Source: VFKU01 sp964620045
Lineage (GTDB): Bacteria; Hydrogenedentota; Hydrogenedentia; Hydrogenedentales; GCA-2746185
Assembly: GCA_964620045.1 (NCBI GenBank)
Contig: CAZUJL010000020.1
Coordinates: forward strand, 1-64,000
Reading direction: 5' to 3'
DNA length: 64,000 nucleotides
In this document: one piece after another, positions 1 through 8,170 of the stretch
Layout of the letters: the number at the start of each line of letters is the position of its first letter
Position numbering within the stretch: the stretch's first letter is position 1
Notes under the pieces: model-generated
The model's input: the letters and a program-made list of their open reading frames with translations, nothing else
Databases searched by the model: none
What the model was told of the DNA's origin: nothing
Position numbers and translations under genes: made by a program

Positions 1-1182
1 GCGATGCAAATTCGCGAACTCGTTGAGCAAGAGAAAGAGCGCCTCGAAAAAGCGGGCCAAGGCAAGGAGTTCGTGCCGATCAACGGGGCGCTGATCTGCC
101 TCGACAATCGGCCCGGCTATGAGGGTTTCGTGCGTGCGATGGTTGGCGGGCGCGACTTCAACACGAAGAAATTTAACATGGCGACGCAGGCGCTCCGCCA
201 GCCGGGCTCCGGCGTGAAGCCCTTCGTGTGGCTTGCCGCGCTCGACAACGGTCTCACGCCATCGTCGATTGTCGTGGATGAACCGTTCTCGATGGTTGAT
301 GGCGGCGGGAACCTGTGGACGCCGGCGAACTTCGACAAGGAATTCCAGGGATCGATTCCGATCCGCAAGTCGCTGGAACTTTCGGTCAACATCGTGTCGA
401 TCAAACTGGTGCAGCGCCTCGGCATGCCGCTTGTCCGCTCGTATCTGCGCGAGGCGGGATTCCGCCAACCGATTGGCGACGACGCGGGATTGACGCTCGG
501 CCTGGGCACCAAGGAAACGATCGTGCTCGATCAGGCCACCTGCTACCAGACACTCGCGCTCGGCGGTGTACGCGTCAGCCCGGTGCTGGTCACGCAGGTG
601 AAGGATCGCGACGGTGTCGTCCGCCACGATTACCGCGATTTCCAGACCAAGACGCGCGTGTTTCCGGAAGACGTGACCTACCAAATCACGCACTTGCTGC
701 AGGGCGTGTGCGAGCCGATCCACCCGGGCGATGGCAACTACGCGCCGACGGGACGTCGCACCGAACGCCTTGGCCGTCCGCGCGCCGGCAAGACCGGCAC
801 CACGAACGACGCGCGCACGATCTGGTTCAACGGCTACACGCCGCAGTTCACCACCATCATCATGATCGGCTACGACGACAACCGATCGATCGGTTCGGGC
901 CTCGACACGACGGGCGGCGCGATGGCCTCGCCGATCTGGACGGACTTCATGATTCGCGCGCACGAGGGCCTGCCCGTGCTCGATTTCAAAGTGCCCGCGG
1001 GCGTGGAGTTCTACAACATCTTCCGCGGAACGGGGTTGCTCGGCGGCACCTACAAAGAGGCCTACATCCGCGGGACGCGTCCGCCCACGAACATCCCGAT
1101 CTTCAGCTCGCCCGAGACGACACCCGCTCCGGCGGTGCCGGCGAGCTTTGCCCCCGCAGACGCTGTCAGCCCGGCGCCGTAA
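1..1182 (+). CDS. Class A penicillin-binding protein, C-terminal part (partial)
   Basis: The 5' end lies outside the window; only the transpeptidase half of a PBP1A-type enzyme that cross-links peptidoglycan in the periplasm is present. Counting from the first in-frame Met at base 4, the three active-site motifs are visible in order: SxxK as S69-G-V-K72 inside RQPGSGVKPF, SxN as S127-V-N129, and KTG as K263-T-G265. A proline/alanine-rich tail follows the catalytic domain. The family is bifunctional, with a glycosyltransferase domain that would be upstream. The stop overlaps the 3' end of the convergent XRE gene by 17 bp. Family assignment is firm; the exact paralogue is not. Confidence 0.93.
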   Translation, partial: AMQIRELVEQEKERLEKAGQGKEFVPINGALICLDNRPGYEGFVRAMVGGRDFNTKKFNMATQALRQPGSGVKPFVWLAALDNGLTPSSIVVDEPFSMVDGGGNLWTPANFDKEFQGSIPIRKSLELSVNIVSIKLVQRLGMPLVRSYLREAGFRQPIGDDAGLTLGLGTKETIVLDQATCYQTLALGGVRVSPVLVTQVKDRDGVVRHDYRDFQTKTRVFPEDVTYQITHLLQGVCEPIHPGDGNYAPTGRRTERLGRPRAGKTGTTNDARTIWFNGYTPQFTTIIMIGYDDNRSIGSGLDTTGGAMASPIWTDFMIRAHEGLPVLDFKVPAGVEFYNIFRGTGLLGGTYKEAYIRGTRPPTNIPIFSSPETTPAPAVPASFAPADAVSPAP

Positions 1183-1642
1183 CCGGCGCGTCCATCGGCG
1201 CAAGCCCCCGTCCACACACGCTGCAAAAGTTGGCGTGCGCATCGAACGCGGCTGCGCCGCACGCGCATACCGGCATCTGATGGCCGCCGCATTGCGGGCA
1301 ATAGCGCACCGGCTTCCGCATTTTCGGAAGGCGGGACCCGCACCACGCGCAATCGGTCGAGCCGCGGCGAACCACGATTCGTGCCGCCCTTCGTTCCTCG
1401 TGTGCGACATTTCTAACGAAGGCGTCAATCGCGAGCAGTGTCGCCGGACGGATCTGTGCATGGCGGCCATGCTCGAACGACGAGATGGTCGCCTGGCTGA
1501 CCCCGAGCACCCTGGCGGCGTCGGCCTGGCTCAAGCCACGCGCAGCGCGCAGCGCGCGAAAGCGGCGCCGCAAATCGCCGACATCTATCTGCACCGGCAC
1601 CATTTCGGACAGGGATGCTTCGTTTGCACGCCGCATCGGCAC
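1166..1642 (-). CDS. XRE-family transcriptional regulator with zinc-ribbon tail
   Basis: A predicted DNA-binding protein of about 158 residues. A Cro/C1-type helix-turn-helix occupies roughly residues 24-80 (GLSQADAARVLGVSQATISS is typical). The C-terminal half carries four Cys pairs, C98/C101, C115/C118, C126/C128 and C140/C143, which look like one or two zinc ribbons. I start it at the GTG at 1642 because GGAGA lies 7 nt upstream; ATG at 1636 or an upstream GTG at 1657 are alternatives. It is divergent from the winged-helix gene at 1919 across an AT-rich spacer, so autoregulation or control of that neighbour is plausible but only inferred. Its targets are unknown. Confidence 0.75.
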   Translation of the reverse strand: MPMRRANEASLSEMVPVQIDVGDLRRRFRALRAARGLSQADAARVLGVSQATISSFEHGRHAQIRPATLLAIDAFVRNVAHEERRAARIVVRRGSTDCAWCGSRLPKMRKPVRYCPQCGGHQMPVCACGAAAFDAHANFCSVCGRGLAPMDAPVTAPG

Positions 1643-1777
1643 TCGACTTTCTCCCACACACCGCCGCTGTGCACACAGGTGGCAACACGCAAGACGGCGA
1701 CCGCGCCAGGATCCGCAACCTTATTATATGACTTTATATCACATGTAGTACAGATAAACAACGGAGCAAATAAACTG

Positions 1778-1806
1778 TTGACAATCTGTTTGAATTCTTA
1801 TATAGT
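1778..1806 (+). promoter_or_regulatory. Near-consensus housekeeping promoter for the winged-helix gene
   Basis: TTGACA at 1778-1783 and TATAGT at 1801-1806 are separated by exactly 17 nt. The surrounding 1720-1880 is clearly AT-rich compared with the GC-rich flanks. Transcription would begin about 1813, giving a leader of about 105 nt before the ATG at 1919. The other 1643-1918 sequence shows no gene. Confidence 0.75.
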
Positions 1807-1918
1807 GGTGTCATACAGAAGGTACAGCAGGAGGCGCCGACCGCGAGTGCAACAAAATCGCTCTCTATATAAAGGAATTTGCGGCACCGAACCCCGGACC
1901 AAGGAGGCGCAACAAACC

Positions 1919-2353
1919 ATGAAAAGTTCCCGGCTGAAAAACGACCCCCGGCGCGGCGCGAATGCTCGGGCGTTCCGGCATCTCGTGCTGCTGCTGGATT
2001 ATCGGGAGCCGGGGCACGCGCTCGTGGACCTCAAGCCGATCGCGCTTCAGTTGATGGGCTGGCGCATGCTCGTGCGGCTTGCGGAATCGGCCGGGTCGGT
2101 GGTGCCGTACAAGGATTTGTACGACGAGCTCTGGGGCGAAACGATCGTCGAGCTGAACCAACTGAGTTTTCAAAAAGCGGGTGTGATGGCCGCTATCGTC
2201 GAGGCGGCGCCGCGGCGCCGGAACCTCATTGTCACGTTCCCGAAAGTGGGATTCATGCTCGATCTGTCGCCGCGCGAAGTCCTGATCGTGTCACCCAGCA
2301 CGCAACCGGGGTTCTCGCCGCAGGGCTGTCTGGTGACGGATTCGGCGGTGTAG
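1919..2353 (+). CDS. Stand-alone OmpR-type winged-helix protein
   Basis: A 144-residue protein. Residues 34-115 match the pattern of the OmpR/PhoB C-terminal DNA-binding domain: L-P-I-A-L-Q-L-M in the first helix, the VVPYKDLYDELWGE turn, and a final hairpin ending FPKVGFML where the family usually has the GYR/GYL wing. No receiver domain is attached and no histidine kinase lies nearby. The start is fixed by AAGGAGG at 1901-1907; the longer in-frame extension upstream runs through the AT-rich promoter and is not credible. It is probably a DNA-binding regulator, but neither signal nor target can be read from context. Confidence 0.7.
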   Translation: MKSSRLKNDPRRGANARAFRHLVLLLDYREPGHALVDLKPIALQLMGWRMLVRLAESAGSVVPYKDLYDELWGETIVELNQLSFQKAGVMAAIVEAAPRRRNLIVTFPKVGFMLDLSPREVLIVSPSTQPGFSPQGCLVTDSAV

Positions 2354-2358
2354 AAGGC

Positions 2359-3321
2359 TCAGGCCGCGCGGCCTGCGCGGCGTTCCGAGGCCAGCAACGC
2401 CATGCCCTGGCTAGTCACGCTGTGCTCGGACAAGGCCCAGCGCATGACTTCAGGATCGTTAACATCCAGGCCGGAAATGCCCAATTCTTTCTTTGTGATT
2501 TGCAGCGCCTCTTCCGCGCAAAACGCCAAGAGCTTCGGACCTTCGAGATCGGTCGCGGCGGCGCGATTCACGGATTCATTAAAGGTGTCGAGCACGCGCA
2601 ACAGTTGCTTTCCGCCTTCTTGCACGGCGTCGCACGGGCCGAAGTGCGTCACATAGGCGCGGCTCACGCCGAGATCCATGATCCGCTTCACGACGACCTT
2701 CGCCACATCCGGCTCGAACTGCGGCGGTGCGCAGACGTAATTGCAGTACGGCGTTTTTCCGCGCTGTAGATATGAATAGCTCAATCCGAACGCGTCGCCG
2801 GTCAGAATCGCATCCGCGCTGCGATCGAGCACGGAGATGTGGTGCTTCGCGTGGCCCGGCGTGTCGAGAAACTCGAGCGTCCGCCCGCCGAGCGTGACGG
2901 ATTCGCCCTCGGCGACCACGCGCACGCGGTTCGCCGGGATCGGATCGATGACGCCGTACAACGCTCCAAATTTATCGGCGCCGTAGATCGGCGTCGCGCT
3001 TGCGATTAATTTTGTCGGATCGATGAGGTGCCGCTCGGATCGGCCGTGGCACAAGATCTCCGCCCGAGGGCAGGCCTTCGCCAGTTCCGGCGCGCCGCCG
3101 GAATGGTCGAGGTGCACGTGGGTCACGATCAGGTACTTCACATCCTCCGGCGCGCGACCGGCGGCCTTCAGCGCCGCCATCAGGTGCGGCACCGAGAACC
3201 GGGTCCCGGTATCGACAAAGGCGGCCTCGCCTTTATCCTCGATGAGGTACGCGGCGGCGCGCCCGGGATACATATAGTGGGCGTCGACCGTGGTTATGCC
3301 GCGTTGGGATGCTGGGGTCAT
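2359..3321 (-). CDS. Metallo-beta-lactamase-fold hydrolase
   Basis: A 320-residue cytoplasmic-looking MBL-fold protein with no signal peptide. The metal-binding signature THVHLDHSGG lies at residues 67-76 (H68, H70, D72, H73). Further likely ligands are the His in DTPGHAKHH, the Asp in ILTGDAFG and the His in YVTHFGPCD. The glyoxalase II-like family hydrolyses thioesters, lactones or similar bonds; the substrate here is unknown. The C-terminal ~100 residues form a helical extension not needed for the MBL fold. The gene converges on the winged-helix gene with a 5-bp gap and has no clear Shine-Dalgarno site. Confidence 0.85.
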   Translation of the reverse strand: MTPASQRGITTVDAHYMYPGRAAAYLIEDKGEAAFVDTGTRFSVPHLMAALKAAGRAPEDVKYLIVTHVHLDHSGGAPELAKACPRAEILCHGRSERHLIDPTKLIASATPIYGADKFGALYGVIDPIPANRVRVVAEGESVTLGGRTLEFLDTPGHAKHHISVLDRSADAILTGDAFGLSYSYLQRGKTPYCNYVCAPPQFEPDVAKVVVKRIMDLGVSRAYVTHFGPCDAVQEGGKQLLRVLDTFNESVNRAAATDLEGPKLLAFCAEEALQITKKELGISGLDVNDPEVMRWALSEHSVTSQGMALLASERRAGRAA

Positions 3322-3391
3322 GGGGAAAATCCGGATTTAGGCTATCGGTGGGCTGTCCCGGAGCATAGCTAAGCCCGCAGGCAAAAAACAC

Positions 3392-3421
3392 TTGAGGCGG
3401 CGGGCCTCCATTTGCTATGCT
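3392..3421 (+). promoter_or_regulatory. Predicted promoter of the rpsF-ssb-rpsR-rplI operon
   Basis: TTGAGG at 3392-3397 and TATGCT at 3416-3421 are 18 nt apart, leaving a leader of about 100 nt before the TTG start of rpsF. Ribosomal protein operons are often autoregulated through such leaders; no known S6:S18 binding motif was verified here. Confidence 0.45.
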
Positions 3422-3527
3422 GCGCCCTCGCTTTACGTGTCGAAACCGACTATTGCCGGGCGACGTATGTCTCGCTGGAGACCCGCCCGCGTTCCGTGTC
3501 GCTCGATTCCACCGGAGGTGTGTGTCC

Positions 3528-3980
3528 TTGAGAACGTATGAGTCGTTGTTCATTGTGCAACCCAACGCGACCGATGAGGAAGTGCAATCGGTTGTGAATG
3601 GTGTTGAGTCCATCATCACGCAAGACGGCGGCACGATCGCCGTGCGCGATATCTGGGGCAAGCGCCGCCTCTCGTACGAGGTGAAGAAGTTCAACGAGGG
3701 CATTTACGTCCTCCTGCGCTACCAGTGCCCGGCTTCGCTGATCAAGAAGCTGGAAAACCATCTGAAGCTCAACGACGAAGTCATCCGCTTCATCACGGTG
3801 TACTTCGACGAGAAGACGCTGCGCCTGGAAGAAGAACAGAAGAAGCGCACCGCCGTCGCGATCGAGCGCGCCGCCGCCGAAGGGCGCCGTGCCCGCGAAG
3901 AGGGCGACGACGAAGACGAGCAGCCGCGCCGTGGCCGCCGCCGCCGCGAAGAGGAAGAGGAGGACACCGTCGAAGTCTAA
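3528..3980 (+). CDS. rpsF: 30S ribosomal protein S6
   Basis: S6 of the small-subunit platform, which pairs with S18. The core (residues 1-97) shows the family pattern RTYESLFIVQP, then DIWGKRRLSYEVKKFNEGIYVLLRY. The start is a TTG at 3528 with GGAGGTG 7 nt upstream; an ATG at 3417 would add 37 residues unlike S6. The protein is long (150 residues against about 95-130) because of a strongly charged Glu/Arg tail ending in a run of glutamates. It leads the rpsF-ssb-rpsR-rplI operon. Confidence 0.95.
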   Translation: MRTYESLFIVQPNATDEEVQSVVNGVESIITQDGGTIAVRDIWGKRRLSYEVKKFNEGIYVLLRYQCPASLIKKLENHLKLNDEVIRFITVYFDEKTLRLEEEQKKRTAVAIERAAAEGRRAREEGDDEDEQPRRGRRRREEEEEDTVEV

Positions 3981-3995
3981 GACGGTGTAACTGCC

Positions 3996-4448
3996 ATGGC
4001 CGATCTGCGGATGCCCGATATGAATATGGTGCTCCTCGCCGGACGCCTCACGCGCGATCCTGAAGCGCGGGTGTTGCCGACGGGCATGGCGCTGTGCAAA
4101 TTGGGGCTGGCGCATTCGCGCAAGTTCCGCACGAAAGACGGCAGCCAGAAGGAAGAAACGCTGTTTATCAACGCGACGTGCTGGGGCAAGACGGCCGAGT
4201 ACGTGCGTGACAATTTCAAGAAGGGCCGGCCGGTGTTGATCGAAGGCCGGCTCAAGTTGGACGAATGGGACGACAAGACGACCGGCGCGAAGCGCTCGAC
4301 GATCGAAATCACGGCCGAGCGTGTACAAGCGCTTGATTGGGAAGATCGCGGCGGTGCGGGTGGCGGCGGCGGGGGATCGCGTGGCGGTAGCCGCAGTTCC
4401 TCGGCTCCTTCCGACGAACCGCTTCCGGAAGACGATATTCCGTTCTAG
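3996..4448 (+). CDS. ssb: Single-stranded DNA-binding protein
   Basis: A 150-residue SSB that coats single-stranded DNA in replication and repair. The OB fold covers about residues 9-112 (NMVLLAGRLTRDPE, then FINATCWGKTAEYV). A Gly/Ser-rich linker leads to the canonical acidic tip DDIPF that recruits partner proteins. It lies 15 bp after rpsF, the conserved gene order. The start ATG at 3996 gives MADLRMPD, a common SSB N-terminus in several bacterial phyla. Confidence 0.96.
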   Translation: MADLRMPDMNMVLLAGRLTRDPEARVLPTGMALCKLGLAHSRKFRTKDGSQKEETLFINATCWGKTAEYVRDNFKKGRPVLIEGRLKLDEWDDKTTGAKRSTIEITAERVQALDWEDRGGAGGGGGGSRGGSRSSSAPSDEPLPEDDIPF

Positions 4449-4469
4449 GCAGCAGATCAGTTGAAGTAA

Positions 4470-4568
4470 GCCCCGAAGGGGCGCCCTAAGATAGCCCAGG
4501 GCAGAGTGAGCGAAGCGAACGCCGCCCTGGGATAGAGACGATAGATAAAAGTGAAGCCCTGAAAGGGC
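4470..4568. repeat. Cluster of three palindromes between ssb and rpsR
   Basis: Three inverted repeats lie in the 142-bp gap. GCCCC-GAA-GGGGC is at 4470-4482. CCCAGGGC (4495-4502) pairs with GCCCTGGG (4524-4531) around a 21-nt loop. GCCCT-GAA-AGGGC is at 4556-4568. The first and last are variants of one hairpin flanking a larger one. No T-run follows, so these are not classical terminators. They could form mRNA hairpins controlling rpsR/rplI or belong to a dispersed repeat family. Confidence 0.7.
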
Positions 4569-4590
4569 GCACTAGGGAGCATCGATAGTC

Positions 4591-4857
4591 ATGAAGAAGT
4601 CGACACGGCTGAAAGCGGCCGCACGCAAAAAGAAAAAGAAGAAACGGGTCCAGTCGCGCAAGGTCTCGCGCCTGACCGCCGACCGGGTCGTTTTCATCGA
4701 CTACAAGGATGTCGGCACGCTGAAGCACTACGTGACCGAGCGCGGCAAGATCATCCCGCGCCGCATCACGGGCAACACCGCCAAGCACCAGCGCATGATC
4801 ACCGAAGCCATCAAGCGCGCGCGGCACATCGCGCTGTTGCCGTTTACGGCCAACTAA
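4591..4857 (+). CDS. rpsR: 30S ribosomal protein S18
   Basis: An 88-residue S18, the partner of S6 on the 30S platform. The conserved core runs from about residue 34 (DYKDVGTLKHYVTERGKIIP) to the end (RITGNTAKHQRMITEAIKRARHIALLPF). The N-terminus is unusually lysine-rich, with long KK runs before residue 20. It follows the palindrome cluster and precedes rplI by 41 bp. Confidence 0.95.
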   Translation: MKKSTRLKAAARKKKKKKRVQSRKVSRLTADRVVFIDYKDVGTLKHYVTERGKIIPRRITGNTAKHQRMITEAIKRARHIALLPFTAN

Positions 4858-4898
4858 GCGCCGCGCGGCACTTGGCCGCGTCGTAAGGAGTAATTGCA

Positions 4899-5471
4899 AT
4901 GAAAATCATCCTGTGTGAAGACGTCGATAACGTCGGCGAAATGGGCCAGACCGTGAAGGTCTCGCCGGGCTACGCGCGCAACTTCCTGCTGCCGCGCCGG
5001 CTTGCTGTCGCCGCCGACTCCGCCTCCGCGCACCAGATTGAGCACGAGATGCGGATCATCCGCAAGCGCGAAGAGAAGCGCCGCGCGGAGCTCGCCGAGA
5101 TCGCCAAGGGCATGAGCGGCATTCGTGTCGCGTTCAAGGCGAAGGTGGGCGATGCGGGCAAGCTGTTCGGTTCGATCACCACGCTGCACATCGCGCAGAA
5201 GCTGGAAGAACTTGGACACGCGGTGAGCCGCAAGAAGATCATTCTCGCGGAACCGATCAAAACGCTCGGCGATCATCCCGTTGTCGTGCGCCTGAAGACG
5301 GGCATCGAGACGAAGATTAACGTCATCGTCGAAGCCGACGTCGAAGCGGCGGCGCCGGTGGAACAGGAAACCGAATCGGATACCCTGGCGGGCGCCGAGG
5401 GCGAGTTTGCAGCGCCTGCAGCCGCCGCGGCCTCCACGCCGGCCCCGGGCGAGCTCGAAAAGCCGAACTGA
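4899..5471 (+). CDS. rplI: 50S ribosomal protein L9
   Basis: L9, a two-domain large-subunit protein. The N-terminal domain motif VGEMGQTVKVSPGYARNFLLPR is at about residues 11-32 (read with a gap from the start). The C-terminal rRNA-binding domain includes LFGSITTLHIAQKLEELGHAVSRKKI. At 190 residues it is about 40 longer than usual because of an Ala/Pro/Glu-rich tail. AAGGAG precedes the ATG. It is the last gene before a strong terminator. Confidence 0.95.
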   Translation: MKIILCEDVDNVGEMGQTVKVSPGYARNFLLPRRLAVAADSASAHQIEHEMRIIRKREEKRRAELAEIAKGMSGIRVAFKAKVGDAGKLFGSITTLHIAQKLEELGHAVSRKKIILAEPIKTLGDHPVVVRLKTGIETKINVIVEADVEAAAPVEQETESDTLAGAEGEFAAPAAAAASTPAPGELEKPN

Positions 5472-5544
5472 ATTTGTGAGTAAGTGCGTGGATAGTTTGT
5501 GAACTACTCCACGCGGCCCGCGACAATACAGTGTGAATATTCTG

Positions 5545-5581
5545 GAACGCCTCTCCACAATTGCGAGAGGCGTTCTTCTTT
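5545..5581 (+). terminator. Rho-independent terminator after rplI
   Basis: A perfect 11-bp stem, GAACGCCTCTC (5545-5555) with GAGAGGCGTTC (5565-5575), a 9-nt loop and a TTCTTT tail. It separates the ribosomal operon from dnaB. Confidence 0.9.
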
Positions 5582-5604
5582 GGACGCGCTGCTAAAATTT
5601 CCGA

Positions 5605-5633
5605 TTGACAGCCGGGCCATTTCAACGTAATTT
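5605..5633 (+). promoter_or_regulatory. Predicted dnaB promoter
   Basis: TTGACA at 5605-5610 and TAATTT at 5628-5633 are 17 nt apart, just after the rplI terminator. Transcription would start near 5640, 85 nt before the GTG start of dnaB. Confidence 0.65.
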
Positions 5634-5725
5634 CGTGCATCGTTTTGAGCGGCGGTGCGGTCGCTCGGGGGATTCGCTCCACATTATTTTCGCGCGGGTG
5701 CTTCTCGCGCGCGGGGGATTGACGC

Positions 5726-7162
5726 GTGGCAACCAAACGCAAGGTGGACGCGGAGTTCGATCGCGTACCTCCGTACAGCGAAGACGCGGAGCGCGCCGTG
5801 CTCGGCGCGATGCTGCTGAATCCGGACACCGTCGGCAACGCGATCGAAGTGCTGCAAGGCCAGGCGTCCGACCTCTTTTACTTCCCCGCGCACGCGCACA
5901 TCTACGACGCGATGCTTGAGCTTTATCGCGAAGGTCGTCCTGTCGACGCGCTCGTGCTGCGCGAGAAGCTGCTCGCGATGGGCCGCCTCGAAGACATCGG
6001 CGGGCTCGCGTATATCGCCGACCTCAGCAGCGTGGTGCCGACCTCGGCGAACATCGACCACTACGCGCGCATCGTGCTCGACAAATCCGTGCTCCGCAAG
6101 CTTATTTCCTCCTGCACGCACATCGTGGCCCAAGCTTTCGATGCGCCCGATGACGTGGCCACGCTGCTTGATCGCGCGGAAGGCTCGCTCTTCCAGATTG
6201 CCGAGCAACGTCAGGTCAATCCGGTGCAGTCGATCGATGTGCTGCTGAAGGAAAGTGTCGATCGCATCGAGCAGAACCTGAAGAACCACTCGGCGATTAC
6301 GGGCGTGGCTTCCGGCCTCGACAAACTCGACGAGCTCACGGCGGGCTTCCAGCCTTCGGATATGGTGATCCTCGCCGCGCGTCCCTCGGTGGGAAAAACC
6401 GCATTTGCGCTGAACGTCGCACGGCACGCGGCGGTCGAAAATAAGCAGGGCGTGCTGATTTTCAGCCTCGAAATGTCGAAGTCCCAGTTGGTGCAGCGTC
6501 TGCTCTGCATGCAGGGCCGCGTGAACTCGCAGCGCCTGCGCACGGGTTTCCTCGCCACCGAGGAGTTCCGCAAAATCCAGCACGCCGCCGGCGAGCTCCA
6601 CGGCGCGCCGATTCATATCGACGACACGCCCGGCATCACGGTGATGGAATTACGGGCCAAGTCGCGGCGGCATGCGGCGCGCAATTCGCTGGGCCTGATC
6701 ATCGTCGACTACTTGCAGCTTATGAGCGGCACGGGACGCAGCGAGAGCCGGCAGACGGAAATCGCCGAAATCTCGCGCGCCATCAAGGGCATCGCGCGCG
6801 AACTGCGCGTGCCCGTGCTGGCGCTTTCGCAGCTCAGCCGCGAAGCCGAAAAGGACGACGTCGGCCGGCCCAAGCTCTCGCACCTGCGCGAATCGGGCGC
6901 GATCGAGCAGGACGCGGACGTGGTGCTGATGCTGTACCGCCCGAAAATGGAGTTCCAGCCGGGCATGGACGCGCTGCCGGTGAACCTCGACCTCGCCAAG
7001 CAGCGTAACGGCCCCACGGGCGAAGTGAACCTCATTTTCCACCGGAACCACCAGCGCTTCGATATCCTCGCGCAGGGTGCACCGGGTCAGGCCGCTGCCG
7101 CGGCCCCGGATTACCCCGGCGGCTACTCGCCCGAGTACGGCGACGACGAGGCGCCGTTCTAA
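5726..7162 (+). CDS. dnaB: Replicative DNA helicase DnaB
   Basis: A 478-residue hexameric helicase that unwinds DNA at the replication fork. The N-terminal primase-interacting domain starts VPPYSEDAERAVLGAMLL. The RecA-like motor has Walker A in ARPSVGKTAFALN, Walker B in LGLIIVDYLQLM, the LSQLSRE motif and the arginine-containing LAKQRNGPTG. The start is GTG at 5726, giving MATKRKVD. The extreme C-terminus ends YGDDEAPF, which resembles the acidic aromatic tip of SSB. It sits after the rpsF-rplI operon with its own promoter, as in many bacteria. Confidence 0.97.
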   Translation: MATKRKVDAEFDRVPPYSEDAERAVLGAMLLNPDTVGNAIEVLQGQASDLFYFPAHAHIYDAMLELYREGRPVDALVLREKLLAMGRLEDIGGLAYIADLSSVVPTSANIDHYARIVLDKSVLRKLISSCTHIVAQAFDAPDDVATLLDRAEGSLFQIAEQRQVNPVQSIDVLLKESVDRIEQNLKNHSAITGVASGLDKLDELTAGFQPSDMVILAARPSVGKTAFALNVARHAAVENKQGVLIFSLEMSKSQLVQRLLCMQGRVNSQRLRTGFLATEEFRKIQHAAGELHGAPIHIDDTPGITVMELRAKSRRHAARNSLGLIIVDYLQLMSGTGRSESRQTEIAEISRAIKGIARELRVPVLALSQLSREAEKDDVGRPKLSHLRESGAIEQDADVVLMLYRPKMEFQPGMDALPVNLDLAKQRNGPTGEVNLIFHRNHQRFDILAQGAPGQAAAAAPDYPGGYSPEYGDDEAPF

Positions 7163-7195
7163 GACCTTTACCGGCCGATATGCATGGTCCACGGG

Positions 7196-7224
7196 TTGAT
7201 TGAATTTCTGGCGTGCCGTAAGAT
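7196..7224 (+). promoter_or_regulatory. Predicted dapA promoter
   Basis: TTGATT at 7196-7201 and TAAGAT at 7219-7224 are 17 nt apart. The predicted start near 7231 leaves a 50-nt leader before the ATG at 7281. Confidence 0.6.
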
Positions 7225-7280
7225 CATGGGCTGGCTGGGCCAATCGGAATTACGCGCGATTTCGCGCAGGAGATACATAC

Positions 7281-8162
7281 ATGTTTCGCGGGTCTATTGT
7301 GGCGCTGGCGACTCCGTTCAAGGAGGATTTCAGCGTCGATCTTGACGCCTACGGGCGCCTGATCGAGTTCCAAATTGCGCATGGCACGCACGGGATCGTG
7401 CCCTGCGGCTGCACGGGCGAGGCAGCCACGCTCTCGCACGACGAGCAGAAGCAGATCATCCGGTTCGCCATCGAAAAAATCGCCGGCCGGGTGCCGGTGG
7501 TGGCGGGCACCGGCTCGAACAACACCAAGGAAGCCATCGAACTCACCCGCTACGCCAAGGAAGTCGGCGCGGACGGCGCGCTGATGATTACCCCCTACTA
7601 CAACAAGCCGACCAAGGAAGGCCAGATCGCGCATTACCGCGCGGTGGCCGAGAAGGTCGACATTCCCATCATGCTGTACAACGTGCCGAGCCGCACGGGT
7701 ACGAACATCGAGCCGCAGACCGTGGCCGAGATGTCCAAGATCCCGAATATCGTCTCCATCAAGGAAGCGGCGGGCAGCCTGGATCAGGTCTCGTCGATCC
7801 GCTCGCTGTGCAACATCAACATCCTTTCGGGCGACGACTCGCTCACGCTGCCGATGCTGGCCGTGGGCGCGTCGGGCGTCGTCTCCGTTGCCGCGAACGT
7901 CGTTCCGGATAAGGTTGCCGCGCTGTGCGACGAGTGGGACGCGGGCAACGTTGCCGCTGCGCAAGCGTTGCACTACGAGATGATTCCGCTGATCAAGGCG
8001 CTCTTTATCCAGACCAACCCGCTGCCGGTGAAGGCCGTCCTCGCGCACATGGGCCTGATCAAGAACGTGCTGCGCCTGCCGCTTACGCCGTTGCCGGCGG
8101 ACAAGTTCGCGCAGATCAAGCCGGTCATCGAAAAAATCTGCCGCGCCGTGGCGACGGTTTAA
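7281..8162 (+). CDS. dapA: 4-hydroxy-tetrahydrodipicolinate synthase
   Basis: Condenses aspartate semialdehyde with pyruvate, the first committed step to lysine and diaminopimelate for peptidoglycan. The 293-residue TIM barrel shows the family features: GCTGEAATL substrate loop, YNVPSRTG with the catalytic Tyr, and SIKEAAGS with the Schiff-base Lys. The ATG at 7281 is preceded by CAGGAGA and matches the usual N-terminus; a longer frame starting at 7200 overlaps the promoter. It is monocistronic, ended by a strong terminator. Confidence 0.96.
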   Translation: MFRGSIVALATPFKEDFSVDLDAYGRLIEFQIAHGTHGIVPCGCTGEAATLSHDEQKQIIRFAIEKIAGRVPVVAGTGSNNTKEAIELTRYAKEVGADGALMITPYYNKPTKEGQIAHYRAVAEKVDIPIMLYNVPSRTGTNIEPQTVAEMSKIPNIVSIKEAAGSLDQVSSIRSLCNINILSGDDSLTLPMLAVGASGVVSVAANVVPDKVAALCDEWDAGNVAAAQALHYEMIPLIKALFIQTNPLPVKAVLAHMGLIKNVLRLPLTPLPADKFAQIKPVIEKICRAVATV

Positions 8163-8170
8163 AAGCGATC

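Noticed and set aside
1148..1918. Upstream extension of the winged-helix frame
   Set aside because: It would overlap the XRE gene and the promoter; AAGGAGG fixes the start at 1919.
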